DNA of 64,000 nucleotides, from positions 1-64,000 of the forward strand of contig JACGCN010000079.1 in NCBI GenBank assembly GCA_014905825.1, given 5' to 3'. The position numbers and the translations under genes were made by a program. Origin of the DNA: Lyophyllum atratum (taxonomy: Eukaryota; Basidiomycota; Agaricomycetes; Agaricales; Lyophyllaceae). This document shows positions 11,729 to 23,054 of this stretch, piece by piece (within the stretch, counting starts at the first letter, position 1; the number at the start of each line of letters is the position of its first letter). The notes below the pieces were generated by a model. It did not search any database, had not been told where the DNA came from, and was given only the letters and a program-made list of their open reading frames with translations.

Positions 11729-12908
11729 ATGAGCGGTGTGCTGACCAGGGCAACGGTAACAGCGGTGGGCCTCACCTGTAAAGCTGCTCTCAACTTCGGC
11801 TTCTGCTCAGTCACTGTCAACGGCTTCCACAACCTCAGGGATGCCCTCGCCAGCAGCTGCAGAAACAACGGCCAGGGCGTTGTCACAGGTCGGCTTGCCG
11901 ATTGCTCATCAACAGTTTATCCTCGCTGACCAAAACATAGTTTCCAATCACATCTCGACGTACGTTCTATGCTTCTCATGGAACTGTTCTCACAGCCTAA
12001 ACCTGTGTTCTATTCAGCCTCGATGATCCTGTTACCTGGGGAGTCCTTCCGGCCAGCTACTATCTGAGTTCGCGAACGACGCGATGGGCATTGGGTGCTT
12101 CAGACATCATGTTCACCAATCCGTGGGTTCACCTTATTTTCACGACCTGCTTAGATACACGCTTACTCATCTCTGATAGCAAGTATCTTCGCCATTTTCT
12201 TCAGGCTCGGTCAGATATTAGAAACCTTCCGGGGTAAAGGCGTCCATCAGCCCGCGGTAGATCTCGCGATTCACAAGCTCAACCAGGGTGATTGGGTATG
12301 GAGCCCCTTTCTTCCACATCCACAACGACCATAACCGTACCTTCCCTCCCTAGATCCACCTTTATGGCGAAGGGAAGGTCACCCAGCAAGAACACTATCC
12401 GCAACACAAAGACGGTATGGGATATCTTCCCAGGTTCAAATGGGGCGTGTACGTGTATTGATTCTATCATGGGGGCTGGTTACGAAGTTTCGGTCTTTAC
12501 ACCAGGGGTCGCATCATCATGGAAACCTCAACACCTCCTATCGTGATACCGGTGTGGCTCACTGGGTTCGACAAACTAATGCCTGAAGGGCGGCCCTTTC
12601 CCTACAAATACTTTCCTTGCCCTGGCGCCCGTCTGAGCGTAACCTTTGGCAGTCCCATCCCCGCTGAAGATATCCAACAGGCTCTTGGTGCATTTGGCTC
12701 TTCGTGTCCAACGCCTTCGGACCCCCCTTCGCCAATAAACACACAAAGGCCAGCGGGCTGGATCAAAGATCAATTAGAACAGGAGCAGCATCCGCCTTCG
12801 ATACGAGAGCGAGACCTAGTCAAAGTTAGAGCGGCTGTCACTTCGATCGTTCAGCAGGGAGTAGAATCTCTGGGCAGATCCGTGTGTGGTGACACGCTCA
12901 AACCATGA
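11729..12908 (+). CDS. TAZ1: Tafazzin, mitochondrial lyso-phospholipid transacylase
   Basis: Six exons (11729-11888, 11941-11959, 12018-12122, 12184-12295, 12354-12448, 12506-12908) join in frame to 297 residues. Tafazzin remodels cardiolipin by acyl transfer to monolysocardiolipin at the mitochondrial membranes. The PlsC-type HX4D motif is present as NHISTLDDP, split across tiny exon 2. Further family blocks are ASDIMFTNPIFAIFFRLGQ, ETFRGKGVHQPAVD, IHLYGEGKV, RFKWGVGRIIMET, PVWLTGFDKLMPEGRPFPYK and GARLSVTFGSPIP. The start at 11729 (MSGVLTRATVTAVGL) matches the usual short N-terminus better than an in-frame ATG at 11672. The gene ends 89 bp from the convergent exchanger gene. Confidence is high. 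Confidence 0.92.
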
Positions 12909-12997
12909 TATGCGTGGAAGATCGACAAAAAGACCCCTTCATTTAACACGTAGATTACGCTAGCGAATACCCAAGATAAAGTTTCGGTTCTAATCAT

Positions 12998-15456
12998 CTA
13001 CGGCTGTTGTTTTCCAAGCACATTATGAATATCTAACAGGGTCTGCAACCGTTTCTGGAGGGTTTTGATCTCCTCGACATTCATAGCCTCCTGGCTTGGT
13101 GCTTGAAGTTGGCTGGTAGGGGGTTGAACGCCTATTGGTTTCGAGGCGATCGCGAAGTTCTTGGGAGGTGCATCCACCGAAGCCCGCACAGTTGTACATG
13201 AAAGCATGTGCTGCACATCAGTCTGTCCTGGGTAGAACCACACCGTTGTTGCCTGCCAATTTAATCGGTCATTCTGGGCACTCTGCTTGCGAGGCACGAA
13301 GATACTTACAATCGTGAGGTAGAACGTGACCATCATGAGACCCTCAGCCCAATTAGTCTTGGAGTCGGATGTAACATGGTTGACCAAGAAGCAAGCTCCA
13401 AGAAGGACCGCGACTTCAAACATGTCAAACAGCAGGGACAGGGGTTTGTGCGAGAACCATGCGAAGAGGACCAACAGAGGTAACCATAAGAGCATGAACT
13501 GTATCCCGAGGTCAATGGAGCGGCCTTGGGCGAGCTCAGTAGAGATGTGAGCTTGTTCCCCGCGGTAGCGCTTGAGGAGGTGGCGTCGGGCGAAGTAAAC
13601 GGTCGAAAGGATGCCATCCGCGGAATATGATACCAGTGGTAAGAGGAAGATACCGAACCATCTGTGTAGCGAATTTCAATCAGGGGGGTAACTTGTACAC
13701 AATCGGGAAGGGACCTACTCTTCCATGATGCCGGACGACTTCCTCATCGGTTTAACATTGCTTACTAGCTAAATCGCTCCAGCTCGTTAATGTGGAAACC
13801 GGAATGGAACAATGACGACATACAAATTCAGACGTAACACCTAAGAGGACGACAGTGATAATGAGTACGACGATACAGAACCACGGATTAACAGCCGGCT
13901 CTTCTTCCTCCAGTTTTGCGATGTCAGCTTTGAAGGATGCGGGCGCATTGGGATGCTCATGCAGGTTGTCCGTGTCTCCAGGTGGTCTATGCAAGTAGAA
14001 CCTAGAGCAGACATATCTACGAACAGCGAACCGATAATAAATTTATGGTGATAAATCAATAAATACCATCTGAGCACGCACATAATAAGCAGGAATATTG
14101 CCAGAGCTCGGCTTAATTTCAGGAAGTCGCCCCGCACACTGTCGCTGACCGCAGCCGCGACACCTATACTTCCAGGGGCAACGGCACGGTCAAGAGCGCT
14201 GAAGAAGGTCGCCGGCAGCAATAGGGTTAGTGCTCTGGAGTCACAAAAGATAAGCAAGATGGTGGGACCCGAAGGAGATGGAATATGTACCCGATTGTCA
14301 GAAGGGTGTTATTCATGGAGACCACGTGGGGATGTAAGTCTTGCGTCAGAACGCGCGCACCTCCAGTGAGAAAAGCAGTTCCTGGCACGAGCAGAAGTCG
14401 AAGCAGGACAACACCTTTGGTACGGTCAGCTATTGCGAGAGTGGCAGAGCGGGTTGGCAGCATACCAGTGACAGTCGATTGCAGGAGCTTCAACCTGTGA
14501 TACCGGGTCAAACTCGAAAAAGGGTGCATCATGAAATATCCACACGCACTCGCATTTGGTCAAGAGAACGATGGCCAACGAAGTTTCGACTGCACTGTAG
14601 GGAACGTAAACAAACAGCTCGGACTAGTCGGACAATTCGGGGGTAGGATAACGAACTTGTTTAATGTGATAATGATGAGATCACCCAGAGCCCTTCCGCA
14701 GTACATCGCCAACTGTTCGCCCCCATAGTCGAGGATCTTGCTGAGAGGCATGATTGCAACGAAGCATACTGTGAAATAAAGTGTCAAGATTGACGTCCTC
14801 CAGGAATCGAGATGTAGAGCATACACATAAACTTGGCGACATGAGAGACATTTGAATGCTGGACTGCCCACGCAATCGGTACGAAGATGAGGAGGACGTT
14901 GAGCCCTGTACATTCCTTCAAGGTCATTCCCAATCACCGATTCATGAAGTAGCGCAGACTTACACGAGAATCTAACAAATGCTTTCATACTAGCTCCCCA
15001 GCCTACACTGACCTTGCCCTCCCCCTTCAGTCTCTCCCACGCACTAAGGGGCTTCGTGAACACCCTCGATATCCTAGCCAACCTCCCCTCCGGTTCTTCT
15101 GTCACAGTATCTGACGAAAACTGACTTTCGGCATCCGCCTCCCGGGCGCTCCAGAGCACTTCAACACCTTGATTATTGGGCCTCATAAGACTGACCGAGA
15201 AAGGCCGCGTGGGTGTTGGCATGGATGGCATGGAGGGTGTACGGACTCGAGGGCCCAGATCGACATGGTTGAATCTAGAGTCGATACCGCCAGGGATGGT
15301 GACATGCCGCGTGCTTATAGCATCGTCGCTCCAGATGCTATGGCCTGAGTCCAGTACACTATGACCGATGGTTCCGATTGAGGAGCGTGGTCGGCTCGTG
15401 TGACGTGTTAGTGATTCCAAGGCGCGTTGGCGATGGCGGTTTCCATCTCTTTCCAT
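12998..15456 (-). CDS. CAX-family Ca2+(cation)/H+ exchanger, paralogue A
   Basis: This is a vacuolar-type cation/proton antiporter of the CAX superfamily with a long Ser/Pro-rich cytosolic N-terminus (from ATG 15456) and about 11 predicted helices over many exons. Family blocks in order are FVAIMPLSKILDYGGEQLAM, ALGDLIIITLNNAVETSLAI (GNxVE-like repeat 1, here LNNAVE, split by an intron), LTKCELKLLQSTVTG, LLVPGTAFLTGGARV, LLPATFFSALDRA, LVSYSADGILSTVYFARR (repeat 2, here SADG rather than GNAAE), CFLVNHVTSDSKTNWAEGLM and FYPGQ. The C-terminal tail (EEIKTLQKRLQTLLDIHNV) looks like a short coiled coil. It is tandem with paralogue B, same strand, 392 bp apart. Where B has ESIEFVREIGK, A has the unlike sequence SNVKPMRKSSG. 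The specific ion is inferred from the family only. Confidence 0.85.
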
Positions 15457-15848
15457 ATTTTTAGCGGTGTTTGCGTTTTTGATGAGTGAGACCAGCTCAA
15501 ACTCTGCCTAAAAAGATGGGGGAAAGAGAGCCAGCTCCTTGAAATTGTTCCCTTCGAGAACGGGAGTTTAAGTAGGATCGGCTATATCTGCGGCATGCAG
15601 CCGCATGCTTCATCGCCATCAATAGTTGCGCACTGCCTTACAGCACGTCTGTGATCCTAAAATAGCACTGGTTACCAGGGACTAGATATCGAATTCAGCA
15701 CTCAACGGGACATATACATATGCATTACTTGAGCGAACGGGTATCGTAGAAACCTTGGAAGGTGGTATTGTGAGGCAGTAAAGGGTAATAATTAGGCGTG
15801 GGATTGACACAGACAGAGAAGTGTTGTCACTGGCACTGTTCTATTAGA
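15457..15848. other. Spacer between the two exchanger genes
   Basis: 392 bases between the stop of paralogue B and the start of paralogue A, presumably the promoter of A. No coding sequence or distinct motif seen. Confidence 0.4.
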
Positions 15849-17998
15849 TTACTCATGACCTCCAGCACCTTTCGCAGCCTCAGCAACAAAAGCTGTCAAA
15901 GCCTCTGCCACGCTTCCGCAATGGGGGAGCGAAAGTTCGTGTTCAATACCAAGCAAAAGCTTGATTTCTGGTTGGCCAGGGTAGAACCATGCACAGAGTG
16001 ACTGTTGATCGCTGATATTAAAGAATGACGCGAATCGAGGGCATGTCCACCTACGATCATACAATAGAAGGACACCATGGCAAACCCTTCAGCCCAATTG
16101 GTCTTTGCATCAGCAGTCACGTAGTTTACAATGAAACAAGCGCCTAGGAGGACCGCAATTTCGAAGAAATCTAAGTATTGGTGTAAGCTTTCTTCACGGA
16201 GTCATAGTTTACAGACACACCAAAAAGGAGTGACATGGGTTTGCCGATCCACCATCCAAGCATGACGAGAAAAGGCATCCAAAAAAGTGTGAATTGAATA
16301 CTAAGATCAATTGCTCGAGCCTTGGCTAATTCTGGAGGGGGCGCCGGCTCCTTGAAAAAGTGCTTGAACATATAACGGATGAAATAAACGATTGCAACGA
16401 AGCCATTTGCGGCCCATGACACAATTGGAAGCAGGAACATGCCAAACCACCTAACAAAGGTCAGAGAGAGATCAAGATTGAGATGGAGAAGGGGCGTACT
16501 CTTCTTCAATTTTCCCAATCTCCCGGACGAACTCGATACTTTCAACCAGCTAAGAATAATGACGTTGAGATATAAGTAGGCTATGCGGAGAAGGACCCAC
16601 CCATTCAGTGGTGGCAGCCATGATGGCGATACTGATGGTTAGGACAACGATTAGGACATATTGGTTTGCTTTCGGTTCCTTGGTATCCAACTCCTTTTCT
16701 TCTTCTTTCATTGCAGCCGGAGCTGCGGAGTCGAGAAGGAGGGCATTCCCGTCACCTGGGGGATTATGGAGGAAGATACGAGAGCATATGTAACTTTGAA
16801 TCATGACCGGTCAATAATTGCAGTTTTGAATAGATCAACACGTACACCACTAGCAGAATGATAGCTAAGCCGCGACTCATGACAAGGAAGATGTGACGTG
16901 TCTCGTCACTGACGATGAGGCCAACTGAGACCTGCTCCGTCAGTTGCCTTCCAACCCCACGATCAAGCGCGGCAAAGAATGCGGCAGGAAGGAGAAGGCT
17001 CAAAACACTTCGAATTGTCATCAGCTGAGATAGCCCGAGCGCCAACCAGTCTTTACACACCCTATCATGAGTAAAGTATGATTCAATTGGACCAAATGTG
17101 GATGTAGATCTTGGTGCATGATCATCGCGCCTCCTGTGACAAAAGCGGCTCCAGGTATAAGGAGGAGATGGAGGATAACCACACCTAATGGGCGCATATA
17201 CAGATGAGCTTGACTCGTATTCGACCCAAATAGGACATACCGACGACAGTGGCCTGCAACAGTTTTAATCTTCACCACAAGTGAGCCATAGTAAGAATAG
17301 ACGAAATAATCTGACTTACTCGCATTTCGTGAGAAGTATTATCGACAAGGTAGCCTCGACGACACTATGTTGGTACGCGTTAGAAGAGCAAGCCTTCGTA
17401 TAAGCGTGACGCACTTATTCAGAGTGACCACAAGAAGATCACCAAGCTGTGTTCCTAGATACAAGGCCATCTGCTCGCCACCCCAGTCGAACAACCATTC
17501 CAAGGGAACGAGGGCCAGAAAACAAACTTGACAATGCAAATGTTATCAGTTTGGCTACGGTGTGCATGTTCCAAATCACGGCTTACAGGTAAAAGTTAGG
17601 GTAGGAGGGAATACCCCACCGTGACCCAGAAAATGCCCAATCCATGCAAGGGGTATAAATATAACAAAGAGATTCAACCCTGATACACCAGTTAACATGT
17701 TATGCTTCAATAAAAGGGAGCGGCAACCCGTACACGAAGAAAAGGCAATGGCGCGCAAGCTCTGTACCACTCCAATCTTCCTTTTCCCCTTCCTCGTGAA
17801 CCTGTCCCAGAAACGAGTCAAGCCAGCCTCAAGATCTTGTAGCTCAGTTAGACGAGAACGGCCAGTTTCGGGGTTGTGAGGAGAGGTTCTTCCACTGTCG
17901 CCTGGACTGGGGGCGGTGGCTTTCTCCACATCAACTGGCCTTCCGTTAAAAGTCCTTTGACGGGTCACTGCCGTTGAATTTGTGCCGAAATCCGCCAT
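15849..17998 (-). CDS. CAX-family Ca2+(cation)/H+ exchanger, paralogue B
   Basis: Second exchanger of a tandem pair, better conserved with the general basidiomycete form. It starts MADFGTNSTAVTRQR at 17998. Family blocks are SGLNLFVIFIPLAWIGHF, FLALVPLEWLFDWGGEQMAL, LGDLLVVTLNNVVEATLSI (repeat 1, LNNVVE; made by splicing out a short intron near 17370-17425), LTKCELRLLQATVV, LSLLLPAAFFAALDRG, SRIFLHNPPGDGN, IMAATTEWLVESIEFV, LLPIVSWAANGFVAIVYFIR (repeat 2, AANG), ARAIDLSIQFTLFWMPFLVM, CFIVNYVTADAKTNWAEGFA and AWFYPGQPE. The order of helices matches paralogue A throughout, so the pair arose by tandem duplication. It probably exports Ca2+ or monovalent cations into the vacuole. Some exon ends are approximate. 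Confidence 0.87.
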
Positions 17999-18484
17999 TC
18001 GAGGGCATACAAGTGCAGAACAGGTGCGGGAGGCCGAGGATGGAAGACCTTAGAGCTGGTGAGGTGGGTGAATTGGTGGCATCATCATCATCACATTCCT
18101 CTTTTCAATGAAACGGAACGTGTTCGCCCGTTGGCAGCCTTGATATCTGTTTCCACGGGTGACAGCATCAATGGACGCAACTTTGAAGCTAGTCTGGAGC
18201 TAGTGCCCGATCTTGCTCCGAATGCGGTGCCTTACGTAACCACATAGGCTTGGCAAGGTCAGTAACGTCTATCATAGACTCTACTCGTAACTCAGCCCAG
18301 CACGCCCAGCTACACTCAGGCCAGTACAGTAACCCCAGGCCCAGTTCATCCTGTTCGCTCTTGCAGGTTTTTGCACGGATTGCGTATATATTGAGGACGC
18401 ATTATCTTCGGCGTTGGATTTTAATGGGCAACGAGCTAGAGTTTAATCAACACCATCTGCTGTGAGTTGTCGACTTCGTAAATC
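17999..18484. promoter_or_regulatory. Divergent promoter region, exchanger B / F-box gene
   Basis: About 490 bases with no coding signal. A TATA-like GTATATATTG sits at about 18382, roughly 100 bp upstream of the F-box ATG, and is a plausible core promoter for the plus-strand gene. Confidence 0.4.
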
Positions 18485-20191
18485 ATGGATTCAAAGTCTT
18501 TGTCAAAACTCCTACTTCGCGTAGACAAGATCTTGCTTGAGCATCAGGGACCCAGAGACCCAGCCGTAATTTCCGCCCTTCGAAAAGAAATCGAAGGCTG
18601 TCTTGAACGGCTGGATGAAACGCGAGCCTCCCTGATGAGCCAAACTCGGCATCACCGGGCGACAAGTGTGGAAGCGCTCTTCCTTCCGGGTAAAAGCCAC
18701 CATAACAAACCCCTTGAAGTTGTGGTAGAAACTATCATCGCCCTCAAATCCCATTTCAACCTCCTCGCACCGATCTCGCGGCTCCCTACCGAAATCCTTC
18801 ATTATATCTTTTCCCTCAGGGTCAGGCATTGTCTTGACTCGTTCCGTATGTCCATCATGAGTGTCACTAGGAGTCCAATAAACACTCTGGCCTGGATCGC
18901 AGTGACGCACGTCTGTCGTAGATGGCGCGAAACCGTCATCAACGATCCGAATCTTTGGTCTCAGATTTCGCCTGCAGAGTCAGGTTGGGCCACGGAGATG
19001 CTTTTGCGATCCCACCACCAGCCTTTGTTTGTTAAAGCGGACCTTCTCGATCTACATTCTGACGGTATTGAGGCTGCAATACTCGTTCTACAGCAGCTTC
19101 CTAGGATTCGCGAGTTGACGCTCGTCATTCCGAACGCTGATGTTGTTGGGGCGAAACTCATACAGCCTGCACCTGTTTTACACTCGTTTGCTGTACGAGT
19201 CTTTCGTCCGTTCACGTCACCGTCCCTCCAGGAACCGTTCCTCGCTGGTACGGCCCCCTGTCTGCGTCGTCTCTCACTAGAAAACTGCCAGATCCCACGA
19301 AACAGTCCTTTTTTAAATCAACTCACCCATCTTCGCCTGGCGGATTCTCAGTTGATGCTAGACATGGCACAATTTCTTGCCATCCTTCGGGGTCTAGACA
19401 ACCTCACGGAGCTCTTTATCACCAATATCACCTTGATGGCCCCTCTTTCCGAGGTCGAGGTTCAGATAATTGTGCCCGTGACATTGCCGCGTCTGGTGAC
19501 GCTGACTGTTACGGATTTTCCCAGTATCCTCCTTCGGAAACTTCACCTTCCTTCAAGTCCTGATATGTACCTAGCCTTTTCGTTGCGTCGGGTCTCGACA
19601 TCCGAGAGCCTTAGCTTCATGATTTCCTCCATCCTTCGGTATTTCACCGAAGCTACTGCACCCACGCGCTCACTGGCCATAGAAAAAATGCAATCCTTTC
19701 TGAGAATAGGACGACTGCAGGACCATGTCTCCGGGGCAAACCGATGTTTGAATGTTCGGTTTACCAACACCCTCTTTTCTATGATCCCACGGATCGTAGC
19801 AGCTTTCCTAGCACATCCGCCAATCGCGGATTACCTCCACGTTCTCGACGTCAGAGGACCAGACCTAAGAATAGTGAAACAGGGAAGCGCACGTCTCAAG
19901 GAATTGCGGACAATAATTTTTGATCAAGAATCAGCCATAGAATGGCTTGCGTCCGTCGTCAAACCAGAGGTTCCCGACATATATCCTCGCCTTCAGACTA
20001 TCGCCTTTGCGAGTCCGGTCTTCTCACTACAGTGGTATGGCTCGAGGGCGCTCGCGCAACTCGTGACTTACCTGACGTCACGCATTCAGACTCATTCCCG
20101 TATCGAAACGCTGAAGCTGAGCGAAGTAGACTGTTCGGAATCAGTCACCGCTCAGCTGCAAGGTCTTGTTCCGCAAATTTTATGTTACTGA
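18485..20191 (+). CDS. F-box protein with C-terminal leucine-rich repeats
   Basis: Single uninterrupted ORF of 568 residues, unlike its intron-rich neighbours. The N-terminal 95 residues are helical. The F-box lies at about residues 98-160 (ISRLPTEILHYIFSL ... VTHVCRRWRETVINDPNLW), the typical form in mushroom fungi. It is followed by degenerate leucine-rich repeats (LTHLRLADSQLML, LDNLTELFITNITL, LVTLTVTDF). F-box proteins act as substrate receptors in SCF ubiquitin ligases, and the target here is unknown. This is a large lineage-expanded family in Agaricomycetes, so no one-to-one orthologue can be named. Confidence 0.85.
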   Translation: MDSKSLSKLLLRVDKILLEHQGPRDPAVISALRKEIEGCLERLDETRASLMSQTRHHRATSVEALFLPGKSHHNKPLEVVVETIIALKSHFNLLAPISRLPTEILHYIFSLRVRHCLDSFRMSIMSVTRSPINTLAWIAVTHVCRRWRETVINDPNLWSQISPAESGWATEMLLRSHHQPLFVKADLLDLHSDGIEAAILVLQQLPRIRELTLVIPNADVVGAKLIQPAPVLHSFAVRVFRPFTSPSLQEPFLAGTAPCLRRLSLENCQIPRNSPFLNQLTHLRLADSQLMLDMAQFLAILRGLDNLTELFITNITLMAPLSEVEVQIIVPVTLPRLVTLTVTDFPSILLRKLHLPSSPDMYLAFSLRRVSTSESLSFMISSILRYFTEATAPTRSLAIEKMQSFLRIGRLQDHVSGANRCLNVRFTNTLFSMIPRIVAAFLAHPPIADYLHVLDVRGPDLRIVKQGSARLKELRTIIFDQESAIEWLASVVKPEVPDIYPRLQTIAFASPVFSLQWYGSRALAQLVTYLTSRIQTHSRIETLKLSEVDCSESVTAQLQGLVPQILCY

Positions 20192-20404
20192 GAGTGAAAC
20201 CCTCAAGGTCGACGAAGATTGCCCGCCCCTGAGGTGAGGTTTGACGTTTGTCCCTCACCCCGCTTTCTCAAGGCATTCGAAAACTAGGATTTTATTGTGG
20301 ACGCCTCTGCCCCCACTATGGGAATCTAATGCGCTCCCCGCAGCCTTTGGCGAGCTCCGCTATCGTTTCAACACCTGCAAAATTACTATACAATTTACAA
20401 TCTA

Positions 20405-21948
20405 CTACGGAAGAATCACTGAGGCATGATCTTTGGTGTAGCGACCAATTGCTTCGTTTGGAGATGGAATGGATTTTCGCCAGGCAGACTGTGCCGCATG
20501 GAGCAGGAGCACAAATGCTTGGCCCTCGGGGCTATGAGCATCGGGTGCACTAGGTGTCTTGAAGGTGTATGGGTCGACGGTACCCTGGAGCCATCCTTGG
20601 TCATCGATGTTCGTCTTGATGAATGCGAGAGCCTTGTTGGCCGCAGGGATCAACGTGGTATCATTGGTAAAGGTCGCCATACGGTACGTCACTGACGCCA
20701 ATAACGCGGTGGAAGAGGTATCTGTGAACGATGTCGGTGAGTCGATGACGTTGAAAAGACCGCCATTGCGTTTCTAGAATATATGACATCAATCTTGATT
20801 TCGTGTCATGAGAATCATCACGAATTCGCTTACCTGGAAGGACCATGCGGTAGTGGATATCTCCTGGATCCACTCCGTGAGATTTGCTTGTTGCTTGGCG
20901 AAAAGGTGTGCGTCAGAGGAGTGATTGAGAGTTTGAAGAACGCGAAGCATCCCCGCGGCTGCCCATGCGTTACCTGGAAGGGGATGTTATCTCGGAGAAG
21001 CCCTACGTCATTTTGTCAACACACCTGTGCCCCAGTGCGCATCGTCCTGATACGCCCCAAGTGTAATATGGCGCCATAGACCCGAGCTGTCTCTCAAGGC
21101 ATTACGGTAAAGGCGGCACTGGTCATAGGCAACCTGCAGCAACGCGCGCCCGCGACTACCCCCTTGCAGAGCGCCGAAATAGGCAATGAACGGTGGCACC
21201 ATGTAGACAAAGTCAGCCCTGCAGGCAGAACGATTGAACGTCGAAGAAATTTACCAGGAACACAAGGAACATTCTAACGTACCATAATTGAACCTCGTCC
21301 TGTCGGTGAGAGATTGCTCCTTCGGCCGATCGGGGGACATGGTTAAGAAGGTGTTCAAGCTGCCCATTTGCAGCCTTTGCAAAGATCGTCGAAGTGAGAT
21401 CAGGACGAGTCCAGTTCGCCAAGAGAACGGCCACACCGATGCCTTGATAGGACAATCATCTATCAGCCATTCCATTGCAAAAATGTAAGAGGGTCACGAA
21501 CTTGCAGGGTCGGCGGCAGATCCTTGGTTTGCTATCAAAGGAAGGGAATCCGCGGGTTTTTTCGAGACTGTCCTAGAAACATAGCCGTTGAAAATGAATC
21601 CAAGCATGTTGTCTTTGTCGACGTACTTGAAAGCGATTTGCAATACATCGGAGGCATTGAGGGACGCGTCCAGATGAGCAGGAGGAGGGAAAGCAGTATG
21701 CTCAAAGACCGATAGAGCAGGCCAGGATTGTTCTGTGAGTGCCTCGGCAGCAGTTCCCAACTCCCAGCTACAGTGGAAAGCCCGTTACATTTCTTTCAGC
21801 GTCACCAGAGATATTGAAGCAGTTACCTCGCACGTGCGCTTTCGATCAGCCTTGCGCGAACATTTGCAACGGTAGCGTTGCTGAGACCATCCTGAATCGG
21901 GGCCAGAGCACCAGAAGCAAGTAGCAGCCCATTGATCCAGGGAACCAT
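20405..21948 (-). CDS. Secreted six-hairpin glycosidase, GH105-like
   Basis: Spliced minus-strand gene starting at ATG 21948. It begins with a secretion signal (MVPWINGLLLASGALA, likely cleaved after it), then VANVRARLIESARASWELGTAAEALTE. Downstream are VDKDNMLGFIF, DEVQLWADFVYMVPPFIAYF, CRLYRNALRDSSGLWRHI, HWGTGNAWAAAGMLRVLQ and SPEGQAFVLLLHAA. The W(A)DxxYMxPPF and HWGTGNAWAA blocks are typical of GH88/GH105 unsaturated uronyl hydrolases, which trim pectin (rhamnogalacturonan) fragments. The Asp in LWADFVYM occupies the expected catalytic position. The repeated WxxGxAxEA/GQA hairpins fit the (alpha/alpha)6 barrel. It probably acts outside the cell. GH76 is the other six-hairpin family considered but fits less well. 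Confidence 0.75.
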
Positions 21949-23054
21949 TTCGCTCGAGGGAGGGGAAAGGAGGGGACAATTCGATGTCCTGCATGGCAGT
22001 ATTTATAAGTTACATGAGTGAAAGACGTCCATATGCTGTTGCTGATGCTGATGGCTTCTGAAACTTGGCAGACGCCGTTTTTTGGTTGAGGCCTTCGGTA
22101 AGAAGCGAAGGGAGAATGCACACGGACGGCACCAATGACATCTGCGTAGATTGAAAGACGTCTGGACGCGGAGCTCTACCCGTTGTAGCAGGGAAAATGG
22201 AGCCGGCAAAAGGTATGTTCTCACGCGAATGGCAGAAAATCCATGGCATGTAATTTCTCTGTTCCTGAATTTCTTTGCGACAGTCTACATACGACTCACC
22301 GGCACCAAGATGCGGTCAGTTGTCCCCTTGAAGAAGAAGTTCCTGCTACTTTAGTAGTAGGTTTTTACCCCCGACCGTGCAATTCAAAATTTGTTCTTAC
22401 ATAATTGTTTGGTTCCTCACATGCTCTAATCTAATCTACATCTACATCCCCCGGCGACTCTCATGTGCTGCACTCACTGTCTTGCAGTCTTCAACACCCT
22501 TAGGCCTAGAGGAACGCAAAAAAGTAGGCAAAGCCTGTAAACTGCCGTGGAGACGATCCTAACAACAGCCGCATTAACACCCGACAACACACACACCACC
22601 TACCTACGCTTCCTCAACATCGACCGTATGCCCTGGAACCCGCCGGGAGGCCCCGGCCGTGCGGCAAAAATGCCGAGAAACTCAAGAGGGCGCCGATGAA
22701 TGTCAGCACGGACCCATACCTAGGTATACAGGCTTCAAAGCTAAACAGGTCAAATTAAAGAACATACATCGTGTGATATTGAAGTCCCATATCGATGTGG
22801 AAAATATTCAAAGAGAGAACAGAGTTATCAGTGAAAAGTAGCAGGTTCTGCGGCGATAGCGCGCGTCCACAGGCTTATTCAAGGTCACCGGAGGACGTCT
22901 GATGACATAACCGCTTACAATCGAAGGCGCTGACAAACACCGGGAAACAAGCTGCCACAACTTTCCTTGTTGGAGAAGTGACAAGGTCCAACGCTACACT
23001 CATCTACCCGGTCATTTCTTCTAGCTTCTGCTGTATCGGGGAGAAGGAAGGTCA
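21949..23054. other. 1.1 kb intergenic region
   Basis: Divergent spacer between the glycosidase (-) and THO2 (+). One frame at about 22545-22680 reads protein-like (TPDNTHTTYLRFLNIDR) but has no recognisable partner exons and may be a relic. The rest shows no coding signal. The right 150 bases are presumably the THO2 promoter. Confidence 0.35.

Noticed and set aside
22545..22680. Fragment TPDNTHTTYLRFLNIDR as a gene exon
   Set aside because: No neighbouring exon or start could be found and the family was not recognised; noted only as a possible relic.
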